Positions 32,101 to 34,897 of a stretch of DNA of 34,897 nt are shown piece by piece. A program made the translations under genes and the position numbers. Under the pieces are notes generated by a model. That model did no database searches. It saw only the letters and a program-made list of their open reading frames with translations, and was not told the DNA's origin. The stretch comes from Saccoglossus kowalevskii (Eukaryota > Hemichordata > Enteropneusta > Harrimaniidae). Every line of letters begins with the position of its first letter. Positions within the stretch are counted from its first letter, which is position 1. The stretch is taken from the NCBI RefSeq assembly GCF_000003605.2, contig NW_003111970.1, positions 978,422-1,013,318 of the forward strand, read 5' to 3'.

Positions 32101-34389
32101 TATTTTCACTGATCTTTTATGAGTTTAATGTGAAATATAGGAAAAAAAGTATATTCGCTGGATTTTATTTTCACGGAATCATCCCTTCAGCGAAAATAGC
32201 AAAAATAAATTCCAAGCGAAAATAAAGTATTCTACAGTATTTGATGTGGGTTTCTTATGATGTGCAGCTGCATTATTTTTAACATACTAAAATATGATTT
32301 ATTTATTTCTTTTCAATTGTATTTCATTTGGAGCTATACCCAGCACTGTATGTATTACATTACAGGTCTTGTTCATCTGTTTTTTTCTGTATTCTCGGGC
32401 GCTGACATCAGGGCATTTTCACTGCCGTGCAACCATCACGGTGAAAAATGAAGGCCGAAATTTCAAAAAACTTTGAATAGTTGCTGAGAACTCCCCTGAA
32501 CAGTATAAGATTACCCCTACATGTGCAAAATATATAAATTTGGTTTCTCAAGATTATATCAAAATTGAGTTTGGGCTGATTTCTTGATTTTAGCTATTTT
32601 CACTGGCTCTTCGACAGACGTTCCACAGCAGCTCGCACAGAGCCCATAGAAATATGTGGCACTATGGTGCGTTTTTTAGAATGTTCTGTGACAGCTTCGC
32701 CCCCAAGAATATGATCACAGACTCTTTAGGATAGATTACTATTACTGAAATCAAATCTCATAATGTAGAGAGACTATGCTTTTGAAATTTCTCAAAATTG
32801 TGTATGAGACAACAGGGCAGGTAAAGTTAAAATTGTATTAGCCCTGCTAGAAAGTTACCAGCCGTGCATTAAGAATTATTTTGAAACACTTCTGTTCTCA
32901 TTCATGTAAGTATCACAAACACATTGCACCAACACACAATATGGATAATTTTAAAATTGTTTAATTTTTTTCGTTTCACAATCTTTTTGTCTGCTGCATT
33001 TCAGCTGCAGTATAGTTTCTTATATCCGGTTTCTGTCCGTCATGTTTCCTTTACATCTCTAACATTTTTTCAGAAATTCTGCCGCAGATATATCGATAAA
33101 AAATGGCAGGTTGATGAACAAGTGTCTGTTGAATATGTACATAATTTTTTTTCCTGGTCTGAAAATCTTAATTGGGTCTTTTTCACGATTTTTATCATAA
33201 ATTACCTCTCCCAACAACACTGAGAGAACAACTGAGCATGCTCAGAATAAATAATTAGGTTAGATTGTAATGCTAGGGTTTTCAGTGACGTCATGACCTT
33301 GATCTGAATCAGTGACAGAAATGGACCACAGTGTGGTTTTTGTTTGGTTTTATGAAAACAAAATCTTGAAAAAAAAGTGGTCAGAAATGTTGTATATTAT
33401 ATCTTTAAACTGTAAAAATTGCATTCCATTATAAAGAGCCATCACTGAAATACCTGGTCAGTTGAAGATCAGTGAAAACACTTTGCAGTTACTGTTTATA
33501 AATCTTGGCCAGGCACATTGACACGTGTGGTCTAAATATAGCTTCAGTTGACATGGCTAGTGGATAAATGGGTCATACATGTACTATTACAAATCTCAGT
33601 GGAAACTGTAGAGGGGTGTCAACAAACCCAGGTCCTGGTAATATACAAAGACCTGAATTAACAAAGAAGTCAAGTTGTTATTAAAGATACATCAAGGTTT
33701 ACTCAGATTTATGAATGCAGTTTCTTGAGCATGTATGAGACATAGTTTGGTTGCACTTGTGTACTTTGGGCCTGGGTCAATGGAAGTTTTCAGTTATCAG
33801 TACAATACTAGATTAAGGGAAATCACTTTATGATGAGTTGTACTCACATAGAGTACATATTAATTTAACTGTTTGCAAATGTTCAATGTATTATTTTAAC
33901 ATGAGTATTTTATAATTAAATAACGAGGACTGTGACATTCATGTCTTATATTTAGTAAAATTGCATTTTTAAAATTGTTAATTGAAGCGGACCATGAAAA
34001 AATACAACCAGACCACTGGGCATGTAAGTTTTTAATTTTACCAACCTGACTTGAAAGTTGCCCATCTTGGGCTCGATTTGCAAGTTATGATGGGTAAGTT
34101 CTATTCTATTTCCACAATAGATTTATAACAAGATATCCCATAATACATTTCTCTATTACAGGCGAACGTTTATTTCCTCCTCAGTCTGGTTTGACGTACT
34201 CAGTATGGCTATGTGTTGATAGATTCAGCTCGCCAATTGCCGATCCACACCCAGTACGATTACTTACGATATTAAGGAACATCGCTGCCAGTGATAACCA
34301 CTTCATGTCCTTGTCAATCAGTCTCGCTGCTCAAGATAGAACGCTGGTTGTCAGTACGCAGGAAGGAAGATTGCAACCAACAGCCACTA
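7981..34389 (+). CDS. WDFY3: WDFY3/ALFY orthologue, 5' third (20 coding exons, incomplete at 3' end)
   Basis: Spliced gene model; the exons are listed separately. In known relatives the product is a huge cytoplasmic/nuclear scaffold that binds PI3P (FYVE) and autophagy factors and helps deliver ubiquitinated aggregates to autophagosomes. Seen here: a joined reading frame of 3,535 nt (1,178 codons plus 1 nt) with no stop. The start is the ATG at 7981, giving MNIVRRLVGR, which matches the family start. Landmark matches to the vertebrate protein, recalled not searched, include DNALGLMHLR, SVPSTLVKCLYLFFDLP, LFSAITSWCPP, LKDSS.VS..LLDDFR, DNANYFILESQ, CKELISVSIL, GDDDMGTLLG, ERNQQVMCEAGL, ASQALEP and PLTRVKCLVSMTTP. 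The order is collinear with human WDFY3 and no exon appears missing. Present: N-terminal solenoid and the start of the ConA-like region. Absent: PH-like, BEACH, WD40 and FYVE, which should lie downstream of the window. Orthology to WDFY3 rather than WDFY4 is judged from the closeness of these motifs. Confidence 0.96.
8213..8437. mobile_element. TTAACCCTTTGAGC-type element in intron 1
   Basis: The right end GTTGACAATGGTGCTCTAAGG is the reverse complement, with a few changes, of the left end seen at 27577. The left end (TTTAAATGCCACA) is decayed. It starts about 50 bases after the exon 1 donor. Confidence 0.55.
8457..8797 (-). mobile_element. TATCCTCGGGGGCGG element, copy 1
   Basis: The left end TATCCTCAGGGACGGAGCTA pairs with the right end TCCGCATCCGAGAATA. 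The interior includes TCAACTTTGAAGTAATC, TGTTACACTGTTCAGGAGAG and a TTTTCACCGTGATGG...GTGAAAATG hairpin, shared (reverse-complemented) with 21281-21579. 341 bp. Confidence 0.85.
9360..9470 (+). repeat. Candidate tRNA-derived SINE head
   Basis: GGGGTTGGCACATCAAGATC followed about 25 bases later by GCATGGTTCAAACTT resembles the A and B boxes of a tRNA promoter (B-box core GGTTCAAAC). The fold was not verified and no clear tail or target duplication was found. Confidence 0.4.
10360..10377. repeat. (GTAT)n microsatellite
   Basis: About four tandem GTAT units in intron 1. Confidence 0.8.
10816..11062. mobile_element. TTAACCTTTTCACC element, copy 2
   Basis: Left end CAACCTTTTCACCACC; right end GGTGGTGAAACGCTTAA. 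The termini are inverted copies of each other and the interior carries the shared CTTCTGAAGGAAAGTGCAGA words. 247 bp, non-coding. Confidence 0.75.
11641..11764 (+). CDS. WDFY3: WDFY3 coding exon 2 (residues 62-103)
   Basis: The acceptor TTTTAG ends at 11640 and the donor GTGAAT is at 11765; entry is phase 0 and exit phase 1. It encodes VFGASPASDMINKFSDVLQF, then ...VTEIRRRASNQST, matching the vertebrate segment in order. It continues the N-terminal alpha-helical region. A short (ATTG)n run lies just inside the following intron. Confidence 0.95.
11765..12380 (+). other. Intron 2
   Basis: GTGAAT...TTACAG, phase 1. It has a short (ATTG)n run at about 11777-11792 and a poly-T tract near 12007-12029. 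Nothing else is recognisable. Confidence 0.85.
12007..12029. repeat. Poly-T tract
   Basis: About 23 consecutive T in intron 2; the exact boundary may be off by a few bases. Confidence 0.8.
12381..12661 (+). CDS. WDFY3: WDFY3 coding exon 3 (residues 103-196)
   Basis: The acceptor TTTTACAG ends at 12380 and the donor GTAAAT is at 12662; entry is phase 1 (Glu split across the junction) and exit phase 0. It encodes a Trp-containing helix (GWMLLSTLNLLAA) and the nearly invariant SVPSTLVKCLYLFFDLP. A variable Gln/Ser-rich stretch (EQEANQQSPDSEFTP) follows before RRVLLQKICVQ. The variable stretch differs in length and sequence from vertebrates, as expected for a loop between helices. Confidence 0.96.
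12662..13191 (+). other. Intron 3, mostly one repeat
   Basis: GTAAAT...GCACAG, phase 0. Most of it (about 12699-13070) is a truncated copy of the repeat seen complete at 17143-18052. Confidence 0.8.
12699..13075 (+). repeat. Truncated copy of the 910-bp AGTCCCCGTT repeat
   Basis: Begins AGTCCCGTTCAGACG and shares CATGCCTGG, GATTTGATTCATGATGGCCG, GGCGGTCATTTT, CAGAACCAGATCTCAG and TTTGTTCAAACTTGGCAC-like words with 17143-18052. The right end is missing. Confidence 0.75.
13192..13384 (+). CDS. WDFY3: WDFY3 coding exon 4 (residues 197-261)
   Basis: The acceptor TTGCACAG ends at 13191 and the donor GTGAGT is at 13385; entry is phase 0 and exit phase 1. It encodes LLVRLCSHVAPAEELARKDD, then TLLFSAITSWCPPHN and WRKGAAEVLVTLSRHGLS. 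It is very close to the vertebrate sequence and is one of the best conserved blocks in the window, consistent with buried helices of the solenoid. Confidence 0.96.
14020..14214. mobile_element. Near-palindromic TTTTCGCT element, copy 2
   Basis: Starts TACTGTAAGTTACTTTATTT and ends AAATTATTTTACAGTA. Its inner sequence matches the inverse orientation of the copies at 2916 and 32028. Confidence 0.85.
14624..15040. mobile_element. TTAACCTTTTCACC element, copy 3, with internal insertion
   Basis: Left end TTAACGTTTTCACCACC and right end GTGGTGAAAAGGTTAA with TTAA at both edges. At 417 bp it is about 170 bp longer than copy 2; the extra part includes an (AAT)n run (about 14790-14815) and a sequence absent from the other copies. 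Confidence 0.75.
15129..15315 (+). CDS. WDFY3: WDFY3 coding exon 5 (residues 261-323)
   Basis: The acceptor TTTTCCAG ends at 15128 and the donor GTAAGA is at 15316; entry is phase 1 and exit phase 2. It encodes KGCIALCLDNMQREQALSPL, then DIVEMFVTVFCFLKDSSEVS and LLDDFRTCQGYLFLTDFMLR. The motif LSPLDIVEMF followed by FLKDSS and LLDDFR is diagnostic for WDFY3 relatives. Confidence 0.96.
15316..16136 (+). other. Intron 5
   Basis: GTAAGA...TTTTAG, phase 2. About half is the second copy of a hairpin-bearing repeat (15409-15822). Confidence 0.85.
15409..15822. mobile_element. Hairpin-bearing repeat, copy 2
   Basis: Same family and orientation as 904-1275. Hairpin arms lie at about 15684-15713 and 15786-15812, sharing GATACTGCAAAGTATG in inverted form. 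It lies in intron 5. Confidence 0.75.
16137..16303 (+). CDS. WDFY3: WDFY3 coding exon 6 (residues 323-379)
   Basis: The acceptor TTTTAG ends at 16136 after a long T tract, and the donor GTAAAT is at 16304; entry is phase 2 and exit phase 1. It encodes LEQMKTDESGDALRNLVLLV, then FVELKPSTATNGAPFQQPGF and TVPQPTGRG. The GAPF..PGF.VPQP.G.G segment matches the vertebrate protein. A long C tract starts about 10 bases inside the following intron. Confidence 0.95.
16315..16372 (+). repeat. C-rich tract with a 14-C run beside the exon 6 donor
   Basis: 14 consecutive C at 16323-16336 within a pyrimidine-rich patch of about 58 bases (CTCCCCAC..., CCTTCTTCTCCCCTCCCTCC). The opposite strand has several G runs and could form a G-quadruplex. 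It begins about 11 bases after the donor at 16304. Confidence 0.8.
17143..18052 (+). mobile_element. 910-bp element with AGTCCCCGTT / AACGGGGACT ends
   Basis: The ten terminal bases are perfect inverted copies. The interior is built from diverged sub-repeats of about 250-300 bp, each with variants of GATTCAAAATGGCC...GGCGGCCATTTT and GGATTNTGTTCAAACTT. No open frame of note. A partial copy is at 12699-13075 and a right-end fragment at about 33921. Confidence 0.75.
18380..18774. repeat. Tandem array, 134-bp unit, about three copies
   Basis: Units start at 18380, 18514 and 18648 with CCCAA(T/C)TNTGNATTTATAT. Each contains GCGCTGAAATGGACATTTAT, TTTAATCGTCTTTGAGT (or close) and GTAGCCACACCCCCTCCTGC (or close). 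The units differ at only a few bases. Repeated minus-strand open frames here are shadows of the array. Confidence 0.9.
19467..19522 (+). CDS. WDFY3: WDFY3 coding exon 7 (56 nt, residues 379-397)
   Basis: Small exon, easily missed by ORF length. The acceptor TGGTAG ends at 19466 with a rather weak pyrimidine tract; the donor GTAAGA is at 19523. Entry is phase 1 and exit phase 0. It encodes VSVRNMQAFQVLQTVFLK, matching the family motif S-V-R-N-x-Q-A-F-x-V-L-Q. Its length (1 + 56 = 57 nt) keeps the frame between exons 6 and 8. Confidence 0.94.
19523..20520 (+). other. Intron 7
   Basis: GTAAGA...TTTCAG, phase 0. Nearly half is a 447-bp terminal-inverted-repeat element (19564-20010). The remainder is AT-rich. 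Confidence 0.85.
19564..20010. mobile_element. 447-bp element with about 30-bp inverted termini
   Basis: The left end GGGAAGTAACCAAAATCAAA, continuing CTGGTCGG, is inverted at the right (CCGACTAGTTTGATTTTGGT, then CCTTTCCC) with few mismatches. The interior is GC-richer than its surroundings and contains GGTTAACCGGGTTT-like words. No transposase; non-autonomous DNA transposon of undetermined superfamily. Confidence 0.85.
20521..20667 (+). CDS. WDFY3: WDFY3 coding exon 8 (residues 398-446)
   Basis: The acceptor TTTTTCAG ends at 20520 and the donor GTAATG is at 20668; phase 0 at both ends. It encodes TQLCSTILDVVSTVYNSDNA, then NYFILESQNTISQFVEKI. The DNANYFILESQ block is essentially identical to vertebrate WDFY3. 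Because it is symmetric phase 0-0, its skipping would keep the frame. Confidence 0.96.
20910..21120. mobile_element. Near-palindromic element, TTTTCACTGGGTTT subtype
   Basis: Termini TACTGTAAAATG and CATTTTACAGTA (with small changes) are shared with the TTTTCGCT family. The interior instead uses CACTGGGTTTTAA and its inverse AAAACCCAGTGAA. Probably a related subfamily. Confidence 0.75.
21281..21579 (+). mobile_element. TATCCTCGGGGGCGG element, copy 2
   Basis: The cleanest copy: the left end TATCCTCGGGGGCGGA is exactly inverted at the right (TCCGCCCCCGAGGATA). An internal hairpin TTTTCACCGCC...GGCGGTGAAAA lies near the left end. It is in reverse orientation to the copy at 8457. The open frame on its minus strand is not a gene. 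Confidence 0.9.
21621..21718 (+). CDS. WDFY3: WDFY3 coding exon 9 (residues 447-479)
   Basis: The acceptor TTTTTACAG ends at 21620 and the donor GTAAGT is at 21719; entry is phase 0 and exit phase 2. It encodes EKLFELIEFVVMHLNYVPCK, then ELISVSILIKTQE, matching the vertebrate YIPCKELISVSILLK segment. A repeat element ends only 41 bases upstream of this exon (21579). Confidence 0.95.
21719..22881 (+). other. Intron 9
   Basis: GTAAGT...TTGCAG, phase 2. AT-rich; I recognise no gene or clear repeat in it. Confidence 0.8.
22882..23054 (+). CDS. WDFY3: WDFY3 coding exon 10 (residues 479-537)
   Basis: The acceptor TTTGCAG ends at 22881 and the donor GTGAGT is at 23055; entry is phase 2 and exit phase 1. 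It encodes SIDCSIAAMKSLLLILKYSA, then YKDVYREVGLLEVMVTCLHR and YAALLKDPQ, followed by a variable acidic tail. The FREVGLLEVMV...HKYAALLKDP block is strongly conserved in the family. A tandem repeat array starts 12 bases after the donor. Confidence 0.95.
23055..24217 (+). other. Intron 10
   Basis: GTGAGT...TTACAG, phase 1. The first half is a tandem array (23067-23625). The second half holds nothing I recognise. Confidence 0.85.
23067..23625. repeat. Tandem array, 130-144-bp unit, four copies
   Basis: Units begin with GAAAGATTACNTTTGATTTG at 23067, 23211, 23353 and 23487. Each contains CAGCCAATCAGAGAACACGT and CTTGCTTTCAGTGTAC and ends in a variable A-rich run after GAATTCTAAAA. Length differences come from the A-run and from loss of GTAGG(G/A)A(C/T)CTG-type words in the last two copies. 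The array starts 12 bases after the exon 10 donor. Confidence 0.9.
24218..24319 (+). CDS. WDFY3: WDFY3 coding exon 11 (residues 537-571)
   Basis: The acceptor TTTACAG ends at 24217 and the donor GTAAGT is at 24320; entry and exit are both phase 1. It encodes SVYTVEVDENQQTLAFLTMD, then AMTILLSVNANNA. It is less conserved than its neighbours but aligns with the vertebrate LALLVMETLTVLLQGSNTNA segment. It is symmetric phase 1-1. Confidence 0.92.
24320..25138 (+). other. Intron 11
   Basis: GTAAGT...TCACAG, phase 1. A candidate minus-strand tRNA-derived SINE lies at about 24490-24765. Otherwise AT-rich. Confidence 0.8.
24490..24765 (-). repeat. Candidate tRNA-derived SINE (minus strand)
   Basis: Read on the minus strand from 24765: GCTTGGTGCAATGATTAGCA, then AAATTTGATTCCCGTGG, resembling tRNA A- and B-box regions. 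A tract of about 200 bases without coding motifs follows, ending near TACCGGTAGGTACAAATTG. Boundaries are approximate. Confidence 0.45.
25139..25332 (+). CDS. WDFY3: WDFY3 coding exon 12 (residues 571-635)
   Basis: The acceptor TTTCACAG ends at 25138 and the donor GTGAGT is at 25333; entry is phase 1 and exit phase 0. It encodes VFRESGGARCIHNLVPYLQC, then QQLVLSSGGDDDMGTLLGMM and HSAPQTALQFKTDILQ. The GDDDMGTLLG motif (residues 608-617) is a near-invariant loop of the family. Confidence 0.97.
25333..26465 (+). other. Intron 12
   Basis: GTGAGT...TCTCAG, phase 0. It holds a roughly 100-bp hairpin element (26031-26132). A 103-codon open frame at 25553-25864 has no recognisable motif and is not called. 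Confidence 0.8.
26031..26132. mobile_element. Stand-alone hairpin related to the 904/15409 repeats
   Basis: Contains only the hairpin part of the longer repeats: left arm with TTGCGAGGATACC and right arm with ACTTTGTGGTATT, separated by a short unrelated loop. This suggests the hairpin can exist as its own unit. Confidence 0.6.
26466..26604 (+). CDS. WDFY3: WDFY3 coding exon 13 (residues 636-682)
   Basis: The acceptor TTCTCAG ends at 26465 and the donor GTAAGT is at 26605; entry is phase 0 and exit phase 1. It encodes ALLFVLRDSHRCRTVFRKVG, then GFVYVMSVLVSMEGCLAQPP, matching the vertebrate LRESHRSRTVFRKVGGFVYI block. Confidence 0.96.
26605..27234 (+). other. Intron 13
   Basis: GTAAGT...TTGCAG, phase 1. 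AT-rich; nothing recognised. Confidence 0.8.
27235..27335 (+). CDS. WDFY3: WDFY3 coding exon 14 (residues 682-715)
   Basis: The acceptor TTGCAG ends at 27234 and the donor GTGAGT is at 27336; entry is phase 1 and exit phase 0. It encodes ANSDSVLQLLHIVFQTLTSA, then MRHEPANAKFFASE. It matches the vertebrate FELLHTVFCTLTAAMRYEPAN segment. A repeat-derived array starts 55 bases downstream. Confidence 0.95.
27336..28142 (+). other. Intron 14
   Basis: GTGAGT...TCTTAG, phase 0. Half is a TTAA-type element with a triplicated left end (27390-27796). Confidence 0.85.
27390..27796. mobile_element. TTAACCCTTTGAGC element with triplicated left end
   Basis: Three successive left-end units start with TTAA at 27390, 27484 and 27577 (periods 94 and 93). 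Each carries a variant of CCTTTGAGCACCAAAGTCAAC and AATAGTT. A single right end GGCTCAAAGGGTTAA closes the element at 27796. The first two units share the linker CATATTAATTAGGTAATTTG. Confidence 0.75.
28143..28291 (+). CDS. WDFY3: WDFY3 coding exon 15 (residues 716-765)
   Basis: The acceptor ATCTTAG ends at 28142; entry is phase 0. It encodes VRYESLTDAIRLLGCFDTAT, then a variable loop ending SNTQPFCDVFDVEKV. Two overlapping GT dinucleotides occur at the 3' end (28290 and 28292). The second, GTGAGT at 28292, is the better donor and keeps frame with exon 16 (exit phase 2, Val codon split). The ...RFLGCF... and ...PSNTQPF... motifs anchor the alignment. Confidence 0.93.
28655..28727. repeat. Degenerate fragment of the CACTGGGTTT subtype
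   Basis: Contains ATCAGTGAAAATAGCGAATT, AAACCCAGCAAATAATTAA and a terminal ATTTACAG, as in the right half of 20910-21120. The left half is not recognisable. Confidence 0.45.
28730..29003. repeat. Exact 137-bp tandem duplication
   Basis: 28730-28866 and 28867-29003 read identically by eye, both beginning GAACATTTAAAATTGAAATT and ending GGGAACAACGCACGT. A third start (GAACA) follows and diverges at once. Identity suggests a very recent event or an assembly artefact. Confidence 0.9.
29687..29773 (+). CDS. WDFY3: WDFY3 coding exon 16 (87 nt, residues 765-794)
   Basis: The acceptor TTTCATTAG ends at 29686 and the donor GTAAGC is at 29774; phase 2 at both ends. It encodes NNETIGPDLRSACLLFRCLY, then DMAIDAFE. 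It corresponds to the vertebrate helix ending in YKVATDSFDSRAE. Being symmetric (2-2), it could be skipped without a frameshift. Confidence 0.92.
29774..30283 (+). other. Intron 16
   Basis: GTAAGC...TTGCAG, phase 2. A GC-richer patch at about 29878-30075, with repeated ACAACG words and GTTCACAC/GTGAGAAC near its ends, may be an old transposon remnant. A poly-T tract lies near 30166. Confidence 0.7.
30284..30557 (+). CDS. WDFY3: WDFY3 coding exon 17 (residues 794-885), Ser/Thr/Pro-rich linker
   Basis: The acceptor TTTGCAG ends at 30283; entry is phase 2 and exit phase 0. Residues 794-860 are rich in Ser, Thr and Pro, with Ser/Thr-Pro sites at about 803, 815, 819, 823, 844 and 848 (for example FTPKPSPPASPMRK and LKSPVRTPVSS). 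This looks like a disordered linker open to proline-directed phosphorylation (inference). It is followed by TIVHPGAVISMVDLLPAV, which matches vertebrate IIHPGAMLAMLDLL. The donor used here, GTCTGT at 30558, departs from consensus at +3 and +4 but is the only one that joins cleanly to exon 18. Confidence 0.9.
30558..30913 (+). other. Intron 17
   Basis: GTCTGT...GTACAG, phase 0; a short intron with a weak donor. Nothing else recognised. Confidence 0.8.
30914..31128 (+). CDS. WDFY3: WDFY3 coding exon 18 (residues 886-957)
   Basis: The acceptor is CAG ending at 30913, with a second in-frame AG three bases later (CAGAAG, a NAGNAG site). The donor GTATGT is at 31129; exit is phase 2. It encodes KEIALQMHVADVIEDLVKSE, then RNQQVMCEAGLPQQLLRRCA and ERLASQALEPKDL. 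The ERNQQVMCEAGL and RLASQALEP blocks are almost unchanged from vertebrates. Confidence 0.95.
31129..31546 (+). other. Intron 18
   Basis: GTATGT...TTTCAG, phase 2. AT-rich; nothing recognised. The open frame that runs into exon 19 from 31425 is intronic up to 31546. Confidence 0.85.
31547..31983 (+). CDS. WDFY3: WDFY3 coding exon 19 (437 nt, residues 957-1103)
   Basis: The acceptor CTTTCAG ends at 31546 and the donor GTGAGG is at 31984; entry is phase 2 and exit phase 1. It is the longest exon in the window. It begins RDFLRLGKPLCCMAWDEKH (vertebrate REFLRLASPLNCGAWDKK). A variable stretch at about residues 975-1025 follows, containing a cysteine cluster (Cys1008, 1014, 1016, 1019, 1025). It ends with the highly conserved PLTRVKCLVSMTTPRDVRLH, then VEFDMSAEGFGCLYLPSIAP and a Gly/Val-rich loop ending GIGSG. 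The FVEFD..EGFGCL.LPS part is where the concanavalin A-like region of BEACH proteins begins, by family knowledge. Confidence 0.96.
32028..32239. mobile_element. Near-palindromic TTTTCGCT element, copy 3
   Basis: Same length (212 bp) and order as 2916-3127: begins TACTGTGGAATACTTTATTT and ends AAATAAAGTATTCTACAGTA. It lies 44 bases after the exon 19 donor. Confidence 0.85.
32390..32711 (+). mobile_element. TATCCTCGGGGGCGG element, copy 3
   Basis: Same orientation as 21281-21579 but more decayed: it starts TATTCTCGGGCGCTGACATC and ends TTCGCCCCCAAGAATA. The hairpin TTTTCACTGCCG...CACGGTGAAAA is kept. Confidence 0.8.
33921..33945 (+). repeat. Right-end fragment of the 910-bp element
   Basis: TAACGAGGACTGTGACATTC resembles TAACGGGGACTGTGCCATAC at 18042-18061. 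Short, so modest confidence. Confidence 0.4.
34162..34389 (+). CDS. WDFY3: WDFY3 coding exon 20 (residues 1103-1178), ConA-like region
   Basis: The acceptor CTATTACAG ends at 34161 and the donor GTAAGT is at 34390; phase 1 at both ends. It encodes ERLFPPQSGLTYSVWLCVDR, then HPVRLLTILRNIAASDNHFM and LAAQDRTLVVSTQEGRLQ. It matches the vertebrate GERFFPPPSGLSYSSWF segment followed by HPVRLLTVVR. The alternating hydrophobic pattern fits beta strands of the concanavalin A-like (lectin/LamG-type) domain. The next exon is not in the window. Confidence 0.96.
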
Positions 34390-34897
34390 GTAAGTCACAC
34401 AACAGTTTACAATAGTAGACCACTTCACTGGTTAATCAGTTAAGCCTTTGCTTCATCACTTGGTCAAAAGAGGGCGCTGTGCAATGTGCAATCAATTAAG
34501 CCACACTTTTTTTCATGGTGTGCATACTGACCAGAAAAATATTTTTTTTTTGTCCTTACTGTATTTGCCATTGACAATTCTATAATAGAAGAGGAACTGA
34601 TTTTACCACCAGTCGTACCTCAGTTAAAAGCACTATAGTCGCCGTGTTCAGTATGGGTCCATATGACATGTACAATATATTGTTTCTTAACACAAACTTT
34701 GAATTTTTGGTGGATGATGGCTGATGCTTTTAAAGGATATTCTTGGATGTTGGCACTTGGAGATATCTTTCAATTTATACCTACAAAATACCAAGATGTC
34801 ATCAAATTATCTTTTGTCCTACTCCATGTGTAAGATTATGTTTCATTTTTACAAACATTTTATAAACTTCGAAGACAAAGTTGTCTACAGTACGTCT
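34390..34897 (+). other. Start of intron 20 (runs off the window)
   Basis: Begins with donor GTAAGT. No further WDFY3 exon or other gene recognised up to the edge. Confidence 0.75.

Larger units (their letters stand above)
31984..34161 (+). other. Intron 19 (2.2 kb)
   Basis: GTGAGG...ATTACAG, phase 1. It holds a near-palindromic element only 44 bases after the donor (32028-32239) and a 322-bp inverted-repeat element (32390-32711). A fragment at about 33921-33945 resembles the right end of the 910-bp element. A perfect 14-bp palindrome CTGAGCATGCTCAG lies at 33232-33245. No gene is supported. Confidence 0.85.

Noticed and set aside
32924-33223. 99-codon open frame in intron 19
   Set aside because: Phe-rich, no motif, and exons 19 and 20 join in phase without it.
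1-34897. A novel multi-gene defence, metabolic or mobile system
   Set aside because: All convincing coding sequence belongs to one known gene; the rest is intron and non-autonomous repeats without protein genes.

Overview
This window is animal nuclear DNA: AT-rich, intron-dense and full of short non-autonomous DNA transposons. It holds one recognisable gene, on the + strand: the 5' third of the orthologue of WDFY3 (ALFY), a very large BEACH/WD40/FYVE protein used as a selective-autophagy scaffold. I reconstructed 20 coding exons from the initiator ATG at 7981 to a donor at 34390. Every junction has an AG acceptor, a GT donor and compatible phase. Together they encode about 1,178 residues that align by eye, in order and without internal loss, with the N-terminal third of human WDFY3 (about 3,500 residues). 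The BEACH, WD40 and FYVE parts lie beyond the right edge. The species cannot be fixed from the sequence. The divergence from vertebrates and the repeat style suggest an invertebrate bilaterian, possibly a non-vertebrate deuterostome such as a hemichordate; this is a weak inference.

Layout. Bases 1-7961 contain no supported gene and end in a splice acceptor 19 bases before the start codon. This stretch is therefore probably the last 5'UTR intron, with upstream non-coding exon(s) and the promoter off the left edge or unrecognised. Exons 1-16 (7962-29773) encode an alpha-helical, armadillo-like region. Exon 17 (30284-30557) encodes a Ser/Thr/Pro-rich linker with several SP/TP sites, then a return to helical repeat. 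Exon 18 continues the solenoid. Exons 19-20 enter the concanavalin A-like region that precedes the BEACH module in this family. The gene continues past 34897.

The introns carry at least seven families of terminal-inverted-repeat elements, several present two to five times here. They include elements flanked by TTAA (piggyBac-like target sites), near-palindromic TTTTCGCT elements, a 300-340 bp family beginning TATCCTCGGGGGCGG, hairpin elements, a 447-bp element and a 910-bp element. There are also three tandem arrays (periods of about 94, 134 and 130-144 bp), an exact 137-bp duplication and two candidate tRNA-derived SINEs. No transposase gene is visible, so all look non-autonomous.

I see no unknown multi-gene system, CRISPR array, operon or RNA gene. 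The points worth a second look are a NAGNAG acceptor paired with a weak donor (exons 17/18), a lineage-specific cysteine cluster in exon 19, a MITE whose left terminus is repeated three times, and repeat arrays lying close to splice donors.
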